A stretch of 5,700 nucleotides of DNA, taken from NCBI GenBank assembly GCA_034005525.1, contig JAVEUP010000314.1, positions 1 through 5,700 on the forward strand, in the 5' to 3' direction. Each line of letters begins with the position of its first letter. Position 1 is the first letter of the stretch. Origin of the DNA: PWXP01 sp034005525. Its GTDB lineage: Bacteria > Planctomycetota > Planctomycetia > Pirellulales > Thermoguttaceae. Of the stretch, positions 5,240-5,700 are shown one piece after another. The notes under the pieces are model-generated. The model did not search any database and had not been told where the DNA came from. It saw nothing but the letters and a program-made list of their open reading frames with translations. Both the position numbers and the translations under genes were made by a program.

Positions 5240-5378
5240 ATTGCATCCGAGAGCCACGGGGAATAGCATCCGGTGCAATAACGATGCAATCGGTCCCGCA
5301 CTAAATGCTTTGGCGCTAAGACGTTAGTGGCCTGGGGTTACCGCCGAGATACACGGTTCGATGCAATTCGCGCAATTG
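5240..5378. promoter_or_regulatory. Cluster of TGCAAT words, possible operator sites
   Basis: ATTGCATC (5240-5247) is the exact inverse of GATGCAAT (5283-5290). TGCAAT recurs at 5274-5279 and 5285-5290, eleven bases apart or about one helical turn. GATGCAAT occurs again at 5360-5367, overlapping two GCAATT words nine bases apart (5363-5368 and 5372-5377). All lie within 245 bases upstream of the DUF1156 start, which suggests binding sites for a regulator of that gene. No regulator gene is identified. Confidence 0.35.
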
Positions 5379-5411
5379 ACCAACGACGCACCCAACGCAG
5401 GTAACCATAGT

Positions 5412-5437
5412 CGATTCTCGCTGTTGCCGAGTTAATT
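5412..5437 (-). repeat. Possible shortened, inverted copy of the hairpin repeat
   Basis: CTCG (5417-5420) and CGAG (5428-5431) pair around a 7-base loop, flanked by GATT on the left and TTAAT on the right. Read on the minus strand this resembles the hairpin consensus with a stem four base pairs shorter. The match is weak and may be chance. It sits 45 bases before the DUF1156 start. Confidence 0.22.
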
Positions 5438-5481
5438 ACGCTACCTCACACGTGGATACCTTACCTGAAGGGCAGTCATTT

Positions 5482-5700
5482 ATGCCATCCGCCTACCGCA
5501 AGAAACTCATCGAAGTCGCCCTCCCGCTCATCGCTATCAACACGGCCTCGGCGCGCGAGAAGTCGATCCGGCATGGGCATCCGAGCACGTTGCACCTGTG
5601 GTGGGCGCGGCGGCCGCTGGCGGCGGCGCGGGCGGTGATCTTCGCGCAAATGGTGGACGACCCTTCGGAGTATGTGGACGTGCTCCGGGCCGACGCCAAG
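5482..5700 (+). CDS. DUF1156-family DNA methyltransferase-like protein, N-terminus; 3' end outside window
   Basis: ATG at 5482 is preceded by GAAGGG (5467-5472) nine bases upstream, a good ribosome binding site, and the frame is open through base 5700. The 73 residues seen match the DUF1156 N-terminal domain: KKLIEVALPLIAINTAS (residues 7-23), SAREKSIRHGHPSTLHLWWA (23-42) and RRPLAAARAVIFAQMVDDP (43-61). Full proteins of this family are long and carry an adenine-type DNA methylase region downstream, which cannot be seen here. They recur in anti-phage loci with SNF2-type or DUF3883 helicases and DUF499 ATPases, so the helicase at the left edge is a likely partner and further system genes probably follow to the right. 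The upstream TGCAAT cluster may control it. Confidence 0.9.
   Translation, partial: MPSAYRKKLIEVALPLIAINTASAREKSIRHGHPSTLHLWWARRPLAAARAVIFAQMVDDPSEYVDVLRADAK

Larger units (their letters stand above)
5185..5481. other. Non-coding stretch upstream of the DUF1156 gene
   Basis: No frame here resembles a known protein. It contains the TGCAAT word cluster (5240-5378), a widely spaced inverted repeat GGTTACC/GGTAACC (5336-5342 and 5400-5406), and a hairpin-like sequence at 5412-5437. TTGACC at 5376-5381 could serve as a -35, but no convincing -10 follows at 16-18 bases, so I do not call a promoter. The transition from GC-rich repeats to more AT-rich sequence after about 5290 suits a regulatory region. 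Confidence 0.5.

Overview
The window looks like part of a bacterial defence island from a GC-rich organism, roughly 60% G+C by eye. A gammaproteobacterium is my best guess from the look of the protein families, but nothing in the window fixes the taxonomy. Every gene I accept is on the + strand. No rRNA, tRNA, CRISPR array or transposase is visible.

The two edges carry large defence-type proteins, both cut by the window. The left edge (1-1062) is the C-terminal part of an SNF2-type helicase ending in a DUF3883/NOV_C domain with PD-(D/E)XK-like residues. The right edge (from 5482) is the N-terminus of a DUF1156-family DNA methyltransferase-like protein. In other genomes these two families occur in the same phage-defence/modification loci, so I infer that they are one system with about 4.4 kb of cargo between them.

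The cargo, left to right, is: a hairpin and a strong sigma-70-like promoter (1085-1163); the 3' part of a HEPN ribonuclease-type gene with no credible start (1224-1478); a small BolA-like protein (1501-1755); a complete DUF104 antitoxin / PIN toxin (VapC) pair with an ATGA overlap (1792-2405); a fragment of a DUF1016/YhcG-type nuclease gene (2413-2634); a 411-base non-coding stretch with a weak promoter and a 7-bp inverted repeat; a tight two-gene operon of an HD-domain (SAMHD1/dGTPase-like) phosphohydrolase and a YwgA-family protein (3046-4884); and about 600 bases without an intact gene.

That last stretch is the most unusual part. It holds four degenerate 29-nt hairpins (4944-5173). A fifth copy lies inside the DUF1016 fragment at 2465. 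All share the same design: an outer CA/TG pair, a conserved 3x3 internal loop, an 8-bp stem with compensatory changes, and a 3-nt loop. The same bases also read, in three frames, as decayed DUF1016 peptides. The HD-YwgA operon is therefore bracketed by DUF1016-derived or hairpin sequence on both sides. Just upstream of the DUF1156 gene is a cluster of TGCAAT words that could be operator sites.

Working picture: a helicase plus methyltransferase defence core has collected secondary modules between its genes. Some are intact (VapC pair, HD-YwgA, BolA-like) and some are decaying (HEPN, DUF1016). Each intact module seems to have its own ribosome binding sites.
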